DNA from: Discostella pseudostelligera
Taxonomy: Eukaryota; Bacillariophyta; Thalassiosirophyceae; Thalassiosirales; Thalassiosiraceae
DNA: 40,533 nucleotides
NCBI GenBank assembly: GCA_036940085.1
Contig: JALLBK010000112.1
Coordinates: 1-40,533, forward strand
Reading direction: 5' to 3'
The translations under genes were made by a program, and so were the position numbers. The notes beneath the pieces are model-generated. The model was not told the origin of the DNA and searched no databases. It saw nothing but the letters and a program-made list of their open reading frames with translations. Shown one piece after another: positions 31,189 through 40,533 of the stretch (position 1 is the first letter of the stretch; the number at the start of each line of letters is the position of its first letter).

Positions 31189-34100
31189 TTATCCCTTGCA
31201 GCCAGGAGACTGGAGCCAGAATCCATAATCACTACTTACATACCCCGTTCCCTTGCCGCACAGGTTCTTCCATCTCATGTGTGTTTCTTTAACAAGCTCC
31301 ATGGTGGCATCGGCACTCGTGGGATCTTCACTTGCCAAGCTGTTTTCTGGCTTGCCATCCGATGTTTTGTAACGTTTCAACCAATCCTTGAGCCGATCAA
31401 TTGTGCCCGGCTTGATGCGTTCCAAATCACCCATGGTATGGATGGAGGATGCATCGGGATCAGATAAGGCAATGCAAATGACCTTGTTGTCCATCTCGCC
31501 CTCGTCGATGAGCTCGAGGTGACCGAGGACGCGGCACGGTGTAACACTGCCCATTTCCAGCCGTTGCGATCCTACTTCCATGACATCGAGGGGATCATTA
31601 TCACCGCCGTTACCCAACGAATCCTTGAGATTGGGATCCTCCCAAGTTTGTGGAATGTAGCCGTAATTGAAGAACGGTGTACCATAAGTGTAGTAACGTG
31701 GTGAGCCATCTTTGTTGCAATCTTGCGAGATGGGATTTCCAGGAATAGTCTTTTGTACTTCCATCTTGGCCGTCATGAGTAGGGGAATTTCCGTAACTAG
31801 ATGGACCACATTGTCGTCTCCTCCTCCCGACGATCTTTCTGGATGCATGGGAACGTCGTGCCAAAAACTCTCGTACTCTTTATGCTTCAACTGGAAATTC
31901 AACGAGCCAAAGTTACCCGATGCCTGAGTGCTCTTTGATGCACCAGGATCCACCACAGGCCTCGACCAAGGAATCCATTTCCCCGTATCGATGTTCCGAT
32001 AATAATCCACAACAATTTCCCAACCCTTCGGTACCATAAATCCACTCGGGACGCAATTAGCCTCGACCAAATCTGTGGGAATGTTCGTAGCACTGCATGG
32101 CACGGCTCCATTCCGTGCCAACAATCGCATTTTCGATCCGGATATGCTAATAAAATCGTCCATACGTGATTCATCGGGTACCTTCATAACATTGTCGGTA
32201 ATGTCGTACATGACCTTAACGAAGCTGAGCATCTTCATGGAACCAATGCCGGGAGAGTTTCGGAGGACGTACCGTCCATGATCACCATCATACAAATCGT
32301 CATCCTTGTGGGCGACGGCTAATTCGGATCCCTTCATCCCGGCGGGATCACGTCCGACGACAAAGTAGGATGCTCCAGCAGTTCTACGGGATTTGGCATG
32401 GAATTGGACTTCGGTAGGACCAGCGTAGACCATGGGTGCGGGCCAGATAGCCATGACAGTGCTGGCAGGATCAAGTCCACCGGGATGATCGAGACTGCAT
32501 TTTGCATTGATTTGTTGAATGTACGTTCGAGATTGCAAGAAGAGAATGAGATTGTAAGAGGAAGCAAGTTCCAAATGCTCCTCTCTCAAGGTCACTCACC
32601 CAGAATTCAACACCTCCGCATGTTGCTTCACCCTCACATCCAACGGCACATCATCCTCCTTCGTCCATCCACCCAACGGACTCAACCAAAGCACCGGCTT
32701 CTTAAACCCCTGCTCTTTCAAACTCTCACCAGCACTACGCATCAAATAGGCATGTCCGGAATGGGTTGGATTACGCGTCTGGAAGGCATATACCGTATCG
32801 GCACCCTTTTGCTTGAACTCTTCCATAATTTCCGATGCAGTCTTACGCCATTCGTCCAATCCATCATTGTATCGAATACGATCGAGCAATTCCACCTCAC
32901 CACCAATAAGGTAGTCACCACCCTTGTAAATTTGTTGTATGTACGGATGTCCCGGATCAATGACGCCAAACATTCGTGTGACAATCTCTTCCTTACGATT
33001 GGGATAAATCTCTGGATTGCGGAGTATGGCAACGATATTTCCCATTTGGGTAGTAAGTGCCACAGCATTGGCCGATGACGATTCAATCGCCGTTTTGGTG
33101 TACGAAGTACAACTCAATGTGATGGGTACACTCATCGACACCCGATCGGGAGGTCTCACATCATTAAAGTTCTCAAAGTTGGTAGTCGAGGTATGAATAT
33201 CACCATTGGATGTCAAATTGAACGGATCCACAAGAATAGAATTGAAATGCAATACCTCCAGCAATGTCCCCTCTCGCATGAACCCCTTGAGTGGTGCCGC
33301 CCACCCCTCTCCAATCACTTGCAACCAATTCAAATCCAAATCGGTAATGAGTACCTTGGGCAATTTCTCCGCCTCCTCTCTCCTAGTGGCCTTCAAATGT
33401 TCTGGAACGTGCAAATCCACAATCTCATCACCATCGGGATTCGGCAAGCCCGGTGGTGCCAACTTTGGTGCACCCACCAAAATACCATCCATCTCCAATC
33501 TCCGAAACAATATATCCGCACTCTGTTCAATTTCCAATTCATGCGTCTTCAACGTAATCTCCGGCTTGAGCGGTGGTTCATACGGATCATCAATACAAGT
33601 AAAATGACGCAATTCTCCACTCTCCACACGAGCATACTGTCCTTTGGGATCCCGTTTCTTCAATTCCTCCACGGGAACATCCAAGAAAATTTCATAAAAT
33701 GGAATACCCTGATCTTCATGGCGTTGGCGTACCATATCCCGATCTTCACGGTACGGGCTAATCAACCCCACGAGAGTGATGACACCCGCGTCTGCGAATA
33801 AGGTGGCAATTTCACCAGTACGGCGTACACTCTCCGCCCGATCCGCTTCGGAGAAGGTTAAATCTCGATTGATACCCGTGCGTAAATTATCCCCATCGAG
33901 ACGGTAGACATGCTTGCCATAATGCTTGACTAATCGATCTTCGAGTGCTGTGGCAATGGTGGTTTTGCCCGCGCCACTGCATCCCGTCATCCATAGAGTG
34001 GCACCTTTTTGTTTCAAGGCAGCGAAGCGAGTGGAGGAGGGTAAATGACAGGCACTTTGAGATTGACCATCGGAGGCAGCAGAGCATTCGATAATGTGGG

Positions 34101-34797
34101 GAGGGGTGGAGGCGAGTGCCGCTGCGCGGAGGGAACCCATGTCGATGGTGGAGGGGTCGACTTTGCCTTGGCAGTCGCAAGAAGTGGAGGAGGAAGAGGA
34201 GAGTGAGCTACTATCTGCTGTGGTGATTGTGGAGTAAGAAGAATCCATGGATTTGACAGGTGGGGAGATTTGAATGACTGGTCCATTGTCGACATTGGAG
34301 GCGGCATTAGCATTGGCATTGGTGGGCGAAGCAATGACATTGGAGGCATGGGATTCATACTGTTGCACTGTCGCTGTGCCCTCTGGCACTGTTGCCACTC
34401 CATTCCCCGCCACCTCAGCATTGCTGGCATTGCTCCCACCACCGATGGTGACATTGGCCGCACCACTCTGCGGACTGCGGCTCAATACAAAGGTAATGGC
34501 AATCAAGACACATACGCCCACAAACATGGGCATACGTTCCGATACCTTGGCAGCGCGTTCATTCTCTGCGGCCACATCGTGGGGTAGCCGTCGACCACCG
34601 CTGCCACTAGAGCCACCACGTCCTTCCTCCTGTATTATCACACCAGCATCAAATATGAACGAATGTGGCCAAAGCAAAGATTCAGAGGGTGAGAGATGAT
34701 GGCACACTGGGAGAAACGACGGGCCGACCCACGCCTACGACATAAAGCACCAGGAGAAACTTACCACAGAGAGGGGGGCATAGGCGTAGCGAGCCAT
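31189..34797 (-). CDS. APS kinase-ATP sulfurylase-pyrophosphatase fusion (sulfate activation)
   Basis: The exons are 34797-34765 (11 codons), 34629-32600 and 32494-31189, with introns of 135 bp (GTAAGT...CAG) and 105 bp (GTGAGT...CAG), giving 1122 residues. The first exon is inferred. After a membrane segment at about 45-60 come three enzymes. APS kinase has the P-loop GCSGAGKTT (227-235), RLDGDNLRTGIN and ISPYREDRD. ATP sulfurylase has QTRNPTHSGH, SPLGGWTKEDD, MVYAGPTEVQFHAKSR and GRDPAG. A family I soluble pyrophosphatase has YGYIPQTWEDP and GDNDPLDVME. Together they turn sulfate into PAPS and destroy the released pyrophosphate, which pulls the unfavourable first step forward. The ATP sulfurylase HPLGG-type motif reads SPLGG here. 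Compartment is unclear; the N-terminus looks like a signal anchor, and plastid targeting is possible. Confidence 0.95.
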
Positions 34798-35154
34798 TCG
34801 ATTCCTTCAATGCCTTTAACTCTACTTCTATTGATCTGACCCGACGACGACTACTACGGCGACGCCTATTGCTATTGCTATTGCTATTGGCGGTTTTGGA
34901 TTTGAATGAACAACAACGGATTGGATTGATGCACCATCGATCGTCCGTCCATGTTGGGTGGTTTGGTTGGGGGAGGAAATGGCGGGAGAGAGACAGCGAA
35001 AGAGAAAGAAAGCGAACAATGCGCTCGCCAATCACTTGGATCTTTGTTAGCGATAAATGTTGGCGATTTAAATTTTCTCCCCTCACAAAATCCAGAATCC
35101 GAGAGAGTCGATTCCACAGCGAAAGCGACAAGAGACAGAACGAAGACATGAACC
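34798..35154. promoter_or_regulatory. Divergent promoter, sulfate-activation fusion / NME7
   Basis: This 357-bp spacer contains AAATGGCGGGAG at 34978-34989 (E2F-like core TGGCGGGA at 34980-34987) and a CTATTG microsatellite of four units at about 34866-34889. An ATG at 35148 opens a six-codon upstream frame (35148-35168) that overlaps the NME7 start at 35155 in another frame. Confidence 0.55.
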
Positions 35155-36406
35155 ATGGAGTCCGATGAAAGAATCCTCTCCTTCATCGCCGAATGGTTCG
35201 ATCCGCAACCTCAAATCATCAAACGCTACCTTCTCAAATACCATTGTTCCACCAATGAAGTTGAAATGAAAGACATTTCTACCAAGCGGAGCTTCTTAAA
35301 GAAGACAAAAGTACCACCCACCCTCAAACAATCGGATTTTACACTCGGTGCCAGAATACTACTATTGGCACGTGATTTACAATTGATGGAATATGCTGAT
35401 TCGTCTACACGATCATTATTGGAATCGGAAGATGAATTGACAGTGTGTGTACTGTTGCCGGCATTGTATGAGTCACTTGGTGAGGTGGTTTCGATGATGG
35501 AAATGAAGGGTGGATTGACATTGGTCAATATGAAATCGATTAGTCTGAGAAGAGACAAGGATGTGCATGATGTATCGAAATTGTTGAATGTAGATATCAA
35601 GGAGATTGTACAGCCGGAACCATTGGTGGCCATGTCGTTTCGTGGTGCAAACTCTGTAGCTATCGTGAATGCGCTGATCCAATCTTCGGCATTGGCCGGC
35701 CATGCTGCTCGTCGTCGCCTCGTCTGTCCTGACAATGCCAACGAGGCAGTAGTATACAACAATTTCCTCTTCATGGAACATGAATTTGATACCACCGCCA
35801 CCTTTGAAGAATGCACTTGTTGCGTGATCAAACCTCATGCTGTGAAAGAAAGGATCGTGGGATCGATCCTTCACGATATTCACTCTCGAGGATTTGTTTT
35901 GTCGGCTGTATCAATGTTTCGATTGGAACGAGCATCAGCGGCGGAGTTCCTAGAGGTGTATGGAGGAGTGTTACCGGAGTATGGTGAGATGGTCGATGAG
36001 ATGTGTTCTGGGTCGGTGGTGGCGCTTGAGGTTCGATTGAAACCACAACTCGGATTTGCGTCAAGTGATGAAGACGAGCATTCACTTGGAGTGGTCGAGA
36101 AGTTTCGTGCCCATGCCGGTCCATGGGATGTGAATATGGGTGAGAAAGAAGTTCAAGATCAATGCTTTGTTACATTCGTTTCTCTGTCTATGTGCAAACC
36201 CAACTCCCACCTTCTTCAACCGTCCGTCCATATTCATTCTCTCCACAGCCAAAGACTTGTTCCCGGATACAATTCGAGCAATCTTTGGACGTGATCGAAT
36301 TCGTAATGCCATTCACTGCACTGATCTGGCCAAGGATGGTGTATTGGAATGTGAATACTTTTTTAGAATTTTGGCCGATTTACTCTTTGTGTCAGAGAAA
36401 AACTGA
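35155..36406 (+). CDS. NME7: NME7-type nucleoside diphosphate kinase homologue (two exons)
   Basis: The exons are 35155-36139 and 36249-36406, with a 109-bp intron (GTGAGA...CAG), giving 380 residues against 376 in human NME7. Residues 1-90 are a DM10 domain (AEWFDPQPQIIKRYLLKYH, VEMKDI, RSFLKKTKVP). Two NDK domains follow. The first is degenerate: the usual IKPDA is replaced by LLPALYES and no NxxH phospho-His site is visible. The second keeps CCVIKPHAVKERIVG and, after the splice, FPDTIRAIFGRDRIRNAIHCTDL with the catalytic His351. NME7 is a gamma-tubulin ring complex and flagellar axoneme protein in animals and algae. In a diatom this would fit microtubule nucleation or flagellated male gametes. 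The second exon is essential, since it holds the active-site His. Confidence 0.93.
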
Positions 36407-36496
36407 AACACTTTCAGGTCTTACCAATAGATGATGTAGTCATGTGAAATAAACCGAGTTCCTGCTCGACAACAGCAATATATTCGGTAGATATCA

Positions 36497-38047
36497 TCAA
36501 TAAAGTGGTCGTCGTGGATCACTCTTCCCACTCCCACACGCCACACGGAATTTTTCACAATACACGTGCACGGCCTTGGCTGTTTTGGCGGTGCATGCCA
36601 AATACGATAGGAGCATGGCGTTGCTGTACTCATTCTCAAGTTCACGTAGTGGTGTTCTCCCATCACCAGCCGAAGAAGAAGAAGTAGTAGTAGCACCTTC
36701 CTCCAACGCCGCAAGGACAAGCGGTAGCTGTCGAACTATTCCATCAATACTCCGCAAGAGCGTATCATCAGATGGAACCTCCCGTCGCTCCACCTTTTGA
36801 AGATATTCCAACATTACACTCACACGAAGATTCATGGCACGTATGCTCGACTGAAGGGAAACTAGTTGTGAATCAATTTCGGTAGGTCCTCGAGTAAAAG
36901 CTGGCTTGTTCGATGACTGCTGTTGTTGCTGCTGTTGTGGTTGCTGTTTTTGCATGTCCGTTTCCTTCTTGCTCTTCTTGCCCGTCTTTCGATTGATGCC
37001 ACTGGCAGCATCCCCACTCCCTCCTCCCAGCGTCCCCACCACGACCGAGGATGAAGAAGTTGACGACGAAGTCGATGATGGAACCGGAGGTGGTTGTGTC
37101 TTGAATACCCGTTCTACGGCAATCCGTTCCGGTTCATAGGTTTCCAATTCAAACTCCGCATTGACAAACACTACTTCACTATCGCTACTTGACGAGAAGG
37201 AGTCGGTAGAAGTAGTGAGAGTTTCATACACTGTCAATGGCAATTCATCACCACTCTCTAATTCTTCCAAGGCAGAAGTATTACTCTTCCCCGATGGCAT
37301 GGTTCCACCACCACTGCTACTGCTGCAATCCTCGTCAGCTTTGGATGCATCCATTAACACAAACAATGGACTGTTGTCACCAGCACCACCACTGCCGCTA
37401 ATGCTACTCCCACTGCTATGATGGCAATACCATTTCATCTCCGATTGAGTCATGATCAAATCCTCTTCGGTGGGTAAAATCATCTTTCCTCCCCCCTGCT
37501 GCTGCTGCTGCTGCTGCTGCTCTTCGTCCATGGCATTCTCATCCTTGAGCTTCTGCTCCCCCGCAGCAGTAGCAGAAGCAGAAGCAGCACGATACCATCC
37601 GACAACTTTATGGTGTGGGAATACCTTTTGATGCAATTCAATCTTTTGTAAGATGGCTGCACGACGTTGTTGTTGTTGGGCCTCCTCGTCGCCACTAGCT
37701 AAGCTAATAGAAGTATTGGGGTATACCATCTCCTCGGCATCAACAATGGTCACCACCCCCCTCCCTCCTCTCCCTGCCTTATCGCAGATTGAATTCTTGG
37801 ATGCAGCAGAATAATAGCCAAATAATAATCCCACCACGGGAGAATTCGACGGCAAGGCTGACCCACCGGTAATGACCCGAGTGTGATGATCGGAAATGCC
37901 GATGATGGCGAGAGGGTGGATTTTGATGGCGCGTGAAGAAGAGGAGGACGCTGCTGCCGCCCCGCCAGCTGCTACTGCTCCCGTCCCAGAGACTTCGGAG
38001 GCTAATTCTTGTGGCAGCGTACTAGGGGGAGGAGAGTCGACGTCCAT
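36497..38047 (-). CDS. CSN6: COP9 signalosome subunit 6 (MPN-minus protein)
   Basis: Single-exon protein of 516 residues from the ATG at 38047; the frame extends upstream but with no conserved content. IKIHPLAIIGISDHHTRV opens an MPN domain, GWYRA recalls the conserved GWY, and LFVLMD, LPLTVYET and YEPERIAVERVF follow the CSN6 order. The C-terminal helices (IRAMNLRVSVMLEYLQKVERR, LLRSIDGIVRQLPLVL, MLLSYLACTAKTAKAV) also match. The JAMM zinc ligands are absent, as expected for CSN6, which scaffolds the CSN5 deneddylase. Human CSN6 has 327 residues; here the extra length is poly-Gln, poly-Ser and Gly-rich inserts. eIF3f and Rpn8 are the other MPN-minus candidates, but EPERIxVxxV with the EVP-turn helices favours CSN6. 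It converges with NME7, with 90 bp between stops. Confidence 0.85.
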   Translation of the reverse strand: MDVDSPPPSTLPQELASEVSGTGAVAAGGAAAASSSSSRAIKIHPLAIIGISDHHTRVITGGSALPSNSPVVGLLFGYYSAASKNSICDKAGRGGRGVVTIVDAEEMVYPNTSISLASGDEEAQQQQRRAAILQKIELHQKVFPHHKVVGWYRAASASATAAGEQKLKDENAMDEEQQQQQQQQGGGKMILPTEEDLIMTQSEMKWYCHHSSGSSISGSGGAGDNSPLFVLMDASKADEDCSSSSGGGTMPSGKSNTSALEELESGDELPLTVYETLTTSTDSFSSSSDSEVVFVNAEFELETYEPERIAVERVFKTQPPPVPSSTSSSTSSSSVVVGTLGGGSGDAASGINRKTGKKSKKETDMQKQQPQQQQQQQSSNKPAFTRGPTEIDSQLVSLQSSIRAMNLRVSVMLEYLQKVERREVPSDDTLLRSIDGIVRQLPLVLAALEEGATTTSSSSAGDGRTPLRELENEYSNAMLLSYLACTAKTAKAVHVYCEKFRVACGSGKSDPRRPLY

Positions 38048-38644
38048 GGTGGCCGGTGGATTGTGCGGACGGCGGGCGGCGGGCTCTTTGGAAACGCGCC
38101 AAAACCGATGGATCCGAGCGCGCGAAAACGTCACCGCTCCCGCCAGATTATTTTGGCGGGAGAGGCTGTTGTGAAATTGAGAACGATGACGTAAGACAAA
38201 TACGTCACTCCAGAAAAAGGAGAAAATGTCTTTGAGAAAAGTGGTAAGTAAATGAATTACAAGTATCCTTTCAATCCTTGATTTGAATGAGATCTTGGAT
38301 AGAACATGGATTTGCTTATCTCTTAGACTTGGAATTCCTCTTCCAGCAATCTTTCTCCCTCCCCGCGCTTCTCTTTTCATGCTCGCGATCTCGACCTCGA
38401 TGGATTTGCATCACCAACACCTACAACCATGACCATGAAATCAATGAAAGGCTAAGAGCTACGATAGGATATCTAGCTTGCTAGAGAGAGGGCACCGAGA
38501 TCTTTTGAGCTCCTACCATACTACCATATTAAGAGAGCGCACGATATCATTCTTTCCCACTACACTTGTCCTTTGAAAGCCATCATTTGTCGTTAGAATT
38601 GCGGCAGTTTGTTGGTGGAAATTGACGCGAGTGTAGTACCCATC
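38048..38644. promoter_or_regulatory. Divergent promoter, CSN6 / bZIP
   Basis: This 597-bp spacer has a perfect 9-bp inverted repeat (38137-38145, CTCCCGCCA, and 38154-38162, TGGCGGGAG), two head-to-head E2F-like cores 8 bases apart. Three TGACGT cores lie at 38128-38133 (minus), 38187-38192 (plus) and 38202-38207 (minus). All are within 160 bp of the CSN6 start. The remaining part toward the bZIP gene shows nothing distinctive. Confidence 0.6.
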
Positions 38645-40533
38645 ATGCTCGTCGACGGCGACGGCGAAGAGAAGAAGGATAGCTCATCGCCGGTGGTACT
38701 AGCGCAGCAGCAGCAGCAGCAGCAGTCGCATTTACCAATGTCGGGAATGACACCCAATCCATTGCTGGCATTTCCTCCAACTTCCTCATCTTCCTCTGCT
38801 GCCGCTACAACCGCTACGACTGCAGTCAATGTTATGAAACAGCAACAACAGCAACGTTTCACTCTCAAGGGCGGCGAAGATAGTGATGTTGATGACGACG
38901 ATGAAGATATAGGCAATGGTGGAGGCTCACCCAATAATCCAATGGATTTGCCAATGCGAATTTCCATTCCGGAGCAACCATCCTCGGCCCCGTCCATTCC
39001 CTTGCACATGATGGGCACCAGTGCAGGAATGGTGCCCAATCCAATCATGTCCTCCACTACTACTTTGTCATGGTCTGCTGCAACTGCTGCGGCCTCAGCC
39101 ATCCCAACAGCAGCAACAACAACTGCATCAACAAACTCAATGATGGCATATGCAGTGCCATCTCCGCTAGCCTCGCCCACACTCGATGACGATCCGGAGA
39201 ATGAAATGAACAATGGCAATTCATTTCCCACTTGGCCATACTCGTCGTCGGATGCTGGTTCCGTGGCCACTTCGGCATCGACTATTCATGCCATGGCCAA
39301 TGTTGTGGGTAGTGGTGGTGGAATCGCTGTAGGTGGAAGGGGGGTAGTTGGCATTGGTGGAACTGGGGACGCAGTGAGGGAGGGTGGGGGCAATCAAACT
39401 CTTGATGAAGTTGAGGAAGATGAAGATACCGATGGGGAGGATATGGATCATCACTGTGATGATGAGCATATGCATGGACAACGACGACGACGAGCCAATA
39501 CTATCCATGGNACGACGACGACGAGCCAATACTATCCATGGGGCACCAAGCCAAGCAACAACCACAGCAACAAGGACGGCTACAATCAACACTGCTGCTA
39601 CGACATCCCTTCCTGCCGCCAGTGTTGTTGCTGCAGGTTCGTCTGTGGAGGAGGAGGCAGATGCTGTCATGATGCAAATGACTTATCTTCCTCCCAGTAG
39701 TTATTACGATGATCAAGCCGACATCTTTGGCGAGGAACATCTTCCGCAGTTGGAGACACCACAGGATCCTCATCAACAACAGCAGCAGCAGCAACATCAA
39801 CAGTATCAAGAGGATGCTCAACAGCCAGTCAGCATCCCATCACCCGCCTCGCCACCACCATCTCCTACCATGGTACGCTCTTACTCCTTTCCGGCAGTCC
39901 GAAATGTTCATCATCAAAGTTCAGGGAGCGCGACATATGGACCAATCATGTCCGGTACACTCTCCTCCTCGGGGAGTTTGTACAGCGAACACACTATGAG
40001 TCCTACCAGTGAGACGGACTCTCCCACTGGTGAAAATTGTTGGAGGAGCAGCACCACCAGTAGCTCTGTAGGCATAGGTGCAAGTGCTGCAAATGCCGTT
40101 GCGAATGTTAACAGTGGAGGCGGTGGCAATGTTGAGACAGAGGGAAAGATGGAACCTCATATCGTCATGTCGGACTCTAATGCTGTGCCTCGCACTCAGG
40201 TCCATTTCCACAATTATCATTCCAAGACGTCCAAATCCCGCATCACCACCACCACCACCACTACCGCCGCCGTTCCACTACCAGCACCCATATCCTCCTC
40301 CTCAACAGCAGCAATAAAAGCGCCACCACCCGACAAACGCCAAAAGCGTCTCGAACGCAATCGCGAATCAGCCCGAGTCTCACGTCGTCGACGCAAATTC
40401 TACCTCGAGGAACTGGAATGCAAGGTAACCAAACTAAATGAAGAGATGGATAATGGACGGATGAAGCATGCATGTAATGGACTTACCAGTGTACGCAATG
40501 CCCGAGCGACGGTGTTGAATGAAGTGGAACGAT
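38645..40533 (+). CDS. bZIP transcription factor, partial at right edge, split by an assembly gap
   Basis: The frame from the ATG at 38645 runs to the N at 39511, where a perfect 30-bp duplication breaks it. Removing one copy plus the N (31 bases) gives one open frame to the window end, about 619 codons with no stop. Near residues 553-600 lies a bZIP domain: KRLERNRESARVSRRRRKFY, with Asn562 of the N-x7-R signature, then the zipper start LEELECKVTKLNEEMDN. Upstream is low-complexity: poly-Gln runs, Ser/Thr/Ala and acidic stretches, likely activation regions. The sequence after the zipper (HACNGLTSVRNARATVLNEVE) is helical, as in other diatom bZIPs. bZIPs of this class bind ACGT-core DNA. The true C-terminus is outside the window. 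Confidence 0.88.
39481..39541. repeat. 30-bp duplication around a single-N gap
   Basis: Bases 39481-39510 and 39512-39541 are identical, separated by one N at 39511. This mirrors the gap at 28096 and is best read as two unmerged contig ends. It causes a frameshift in the bZIP gene and an apparent stop near 39700; collapsing 31 bases repairs the frame. Confidence 0.93.

Noticed and set aside
32398..33801. Plus-strand open frames opposite the sulfate-activation gene
   Set aside because: They are antisense to clearly conserved ATP sulfurylase and APS kinase coding sequence.
36497..38047. Assignment as eIF3f or proteasome Rpn8
   Set aside because: Both are MPN-minus relatives, but the EPERIAVERVF motif and the C-terminal helix pattern follow CSN6 more closely.
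39512..39700. Cys-rich C-terminal tail of the uncorrected bZIP frame
   Set aside because: It appears only after the duplicated 30 bp and the N shift the frame. The collapsed frame gives a continuous protein with a bZIP domain.
1..40533. A gene cluster forming one new system, such as defence, biosynthesis or operon
   Set aside because: The genes belong to unrelated housekeeping pathways and alternate strands. No shared partners, toxin pairs, phage genes or repeat arrays were found.

Overview
This window looks like nuclear DNA from a diatom, probably a centric one. The inference rests on the sequence only. Short GT-AG introns (68-135 bp) split many genes. A single open frame fuses APS kinase, ATP sulfurylase and inorganic pyrophosphatase, an arrangement known from diatoms. 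There is a bacterial-type DnaG-like primase with long low-complexity extensions, a bZIP factor whose basic region resembles diatom bZIPs, and an NME7 orthologue, a protein tied to flagella elsewhere. Species cannot be named from this.

Layout, left to right: DnaJ/TMEM185-like membrane protein (+); single-pass membrane protein of unknown role whose frame breaks near 2860 (-); ZNRD2-type zinc-ribbon/coiled-coil protein (+); GH72-like glucanosyltransferase in three exons (-); Cof-type HAD phosphatase in two exons (+); armadillo-like protein (-); ELO fatty acid elongase (+); DnaG-like primase in four exons (-); HECT ubiquitin ligase in three exons (-); 249-bp MITE-like inverted-repeat element; type II membrane glycosyltransferase-like protein (+); TBC Rab-GAP (-); membrane-anchored Hsp70-like ATPase (+); triple-fusion sulfate-activation enzyme (-); NME7 (+); COP9 signalosome subunit 6 (-); bZIP transcription factor running off the right edge (+).

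The genes are housekeeping and regulatory and form no operon or defence island. They alternate strand at 14 of 15 junctions, so most share divergent 5' spacers. Five of the 5' spacers carry a TGGCGGGA (E2F-like) core, several carry TGACGT (CRE/bZIP-like) cores, and two carry paired CACGTGGAAGA boxes.

Two single-N gaps (28096 and 39511) are each flanked by a perfect duplication (72 bp and 30 bp). These look like unmerged contig ends. Collapsing each one restores the reading frame of the gene it lies in, and at 39511 this reveals a bZIP domain that an uncorrected annotation would miss. No tRNA, rRNA or CRISPR array was recognised.
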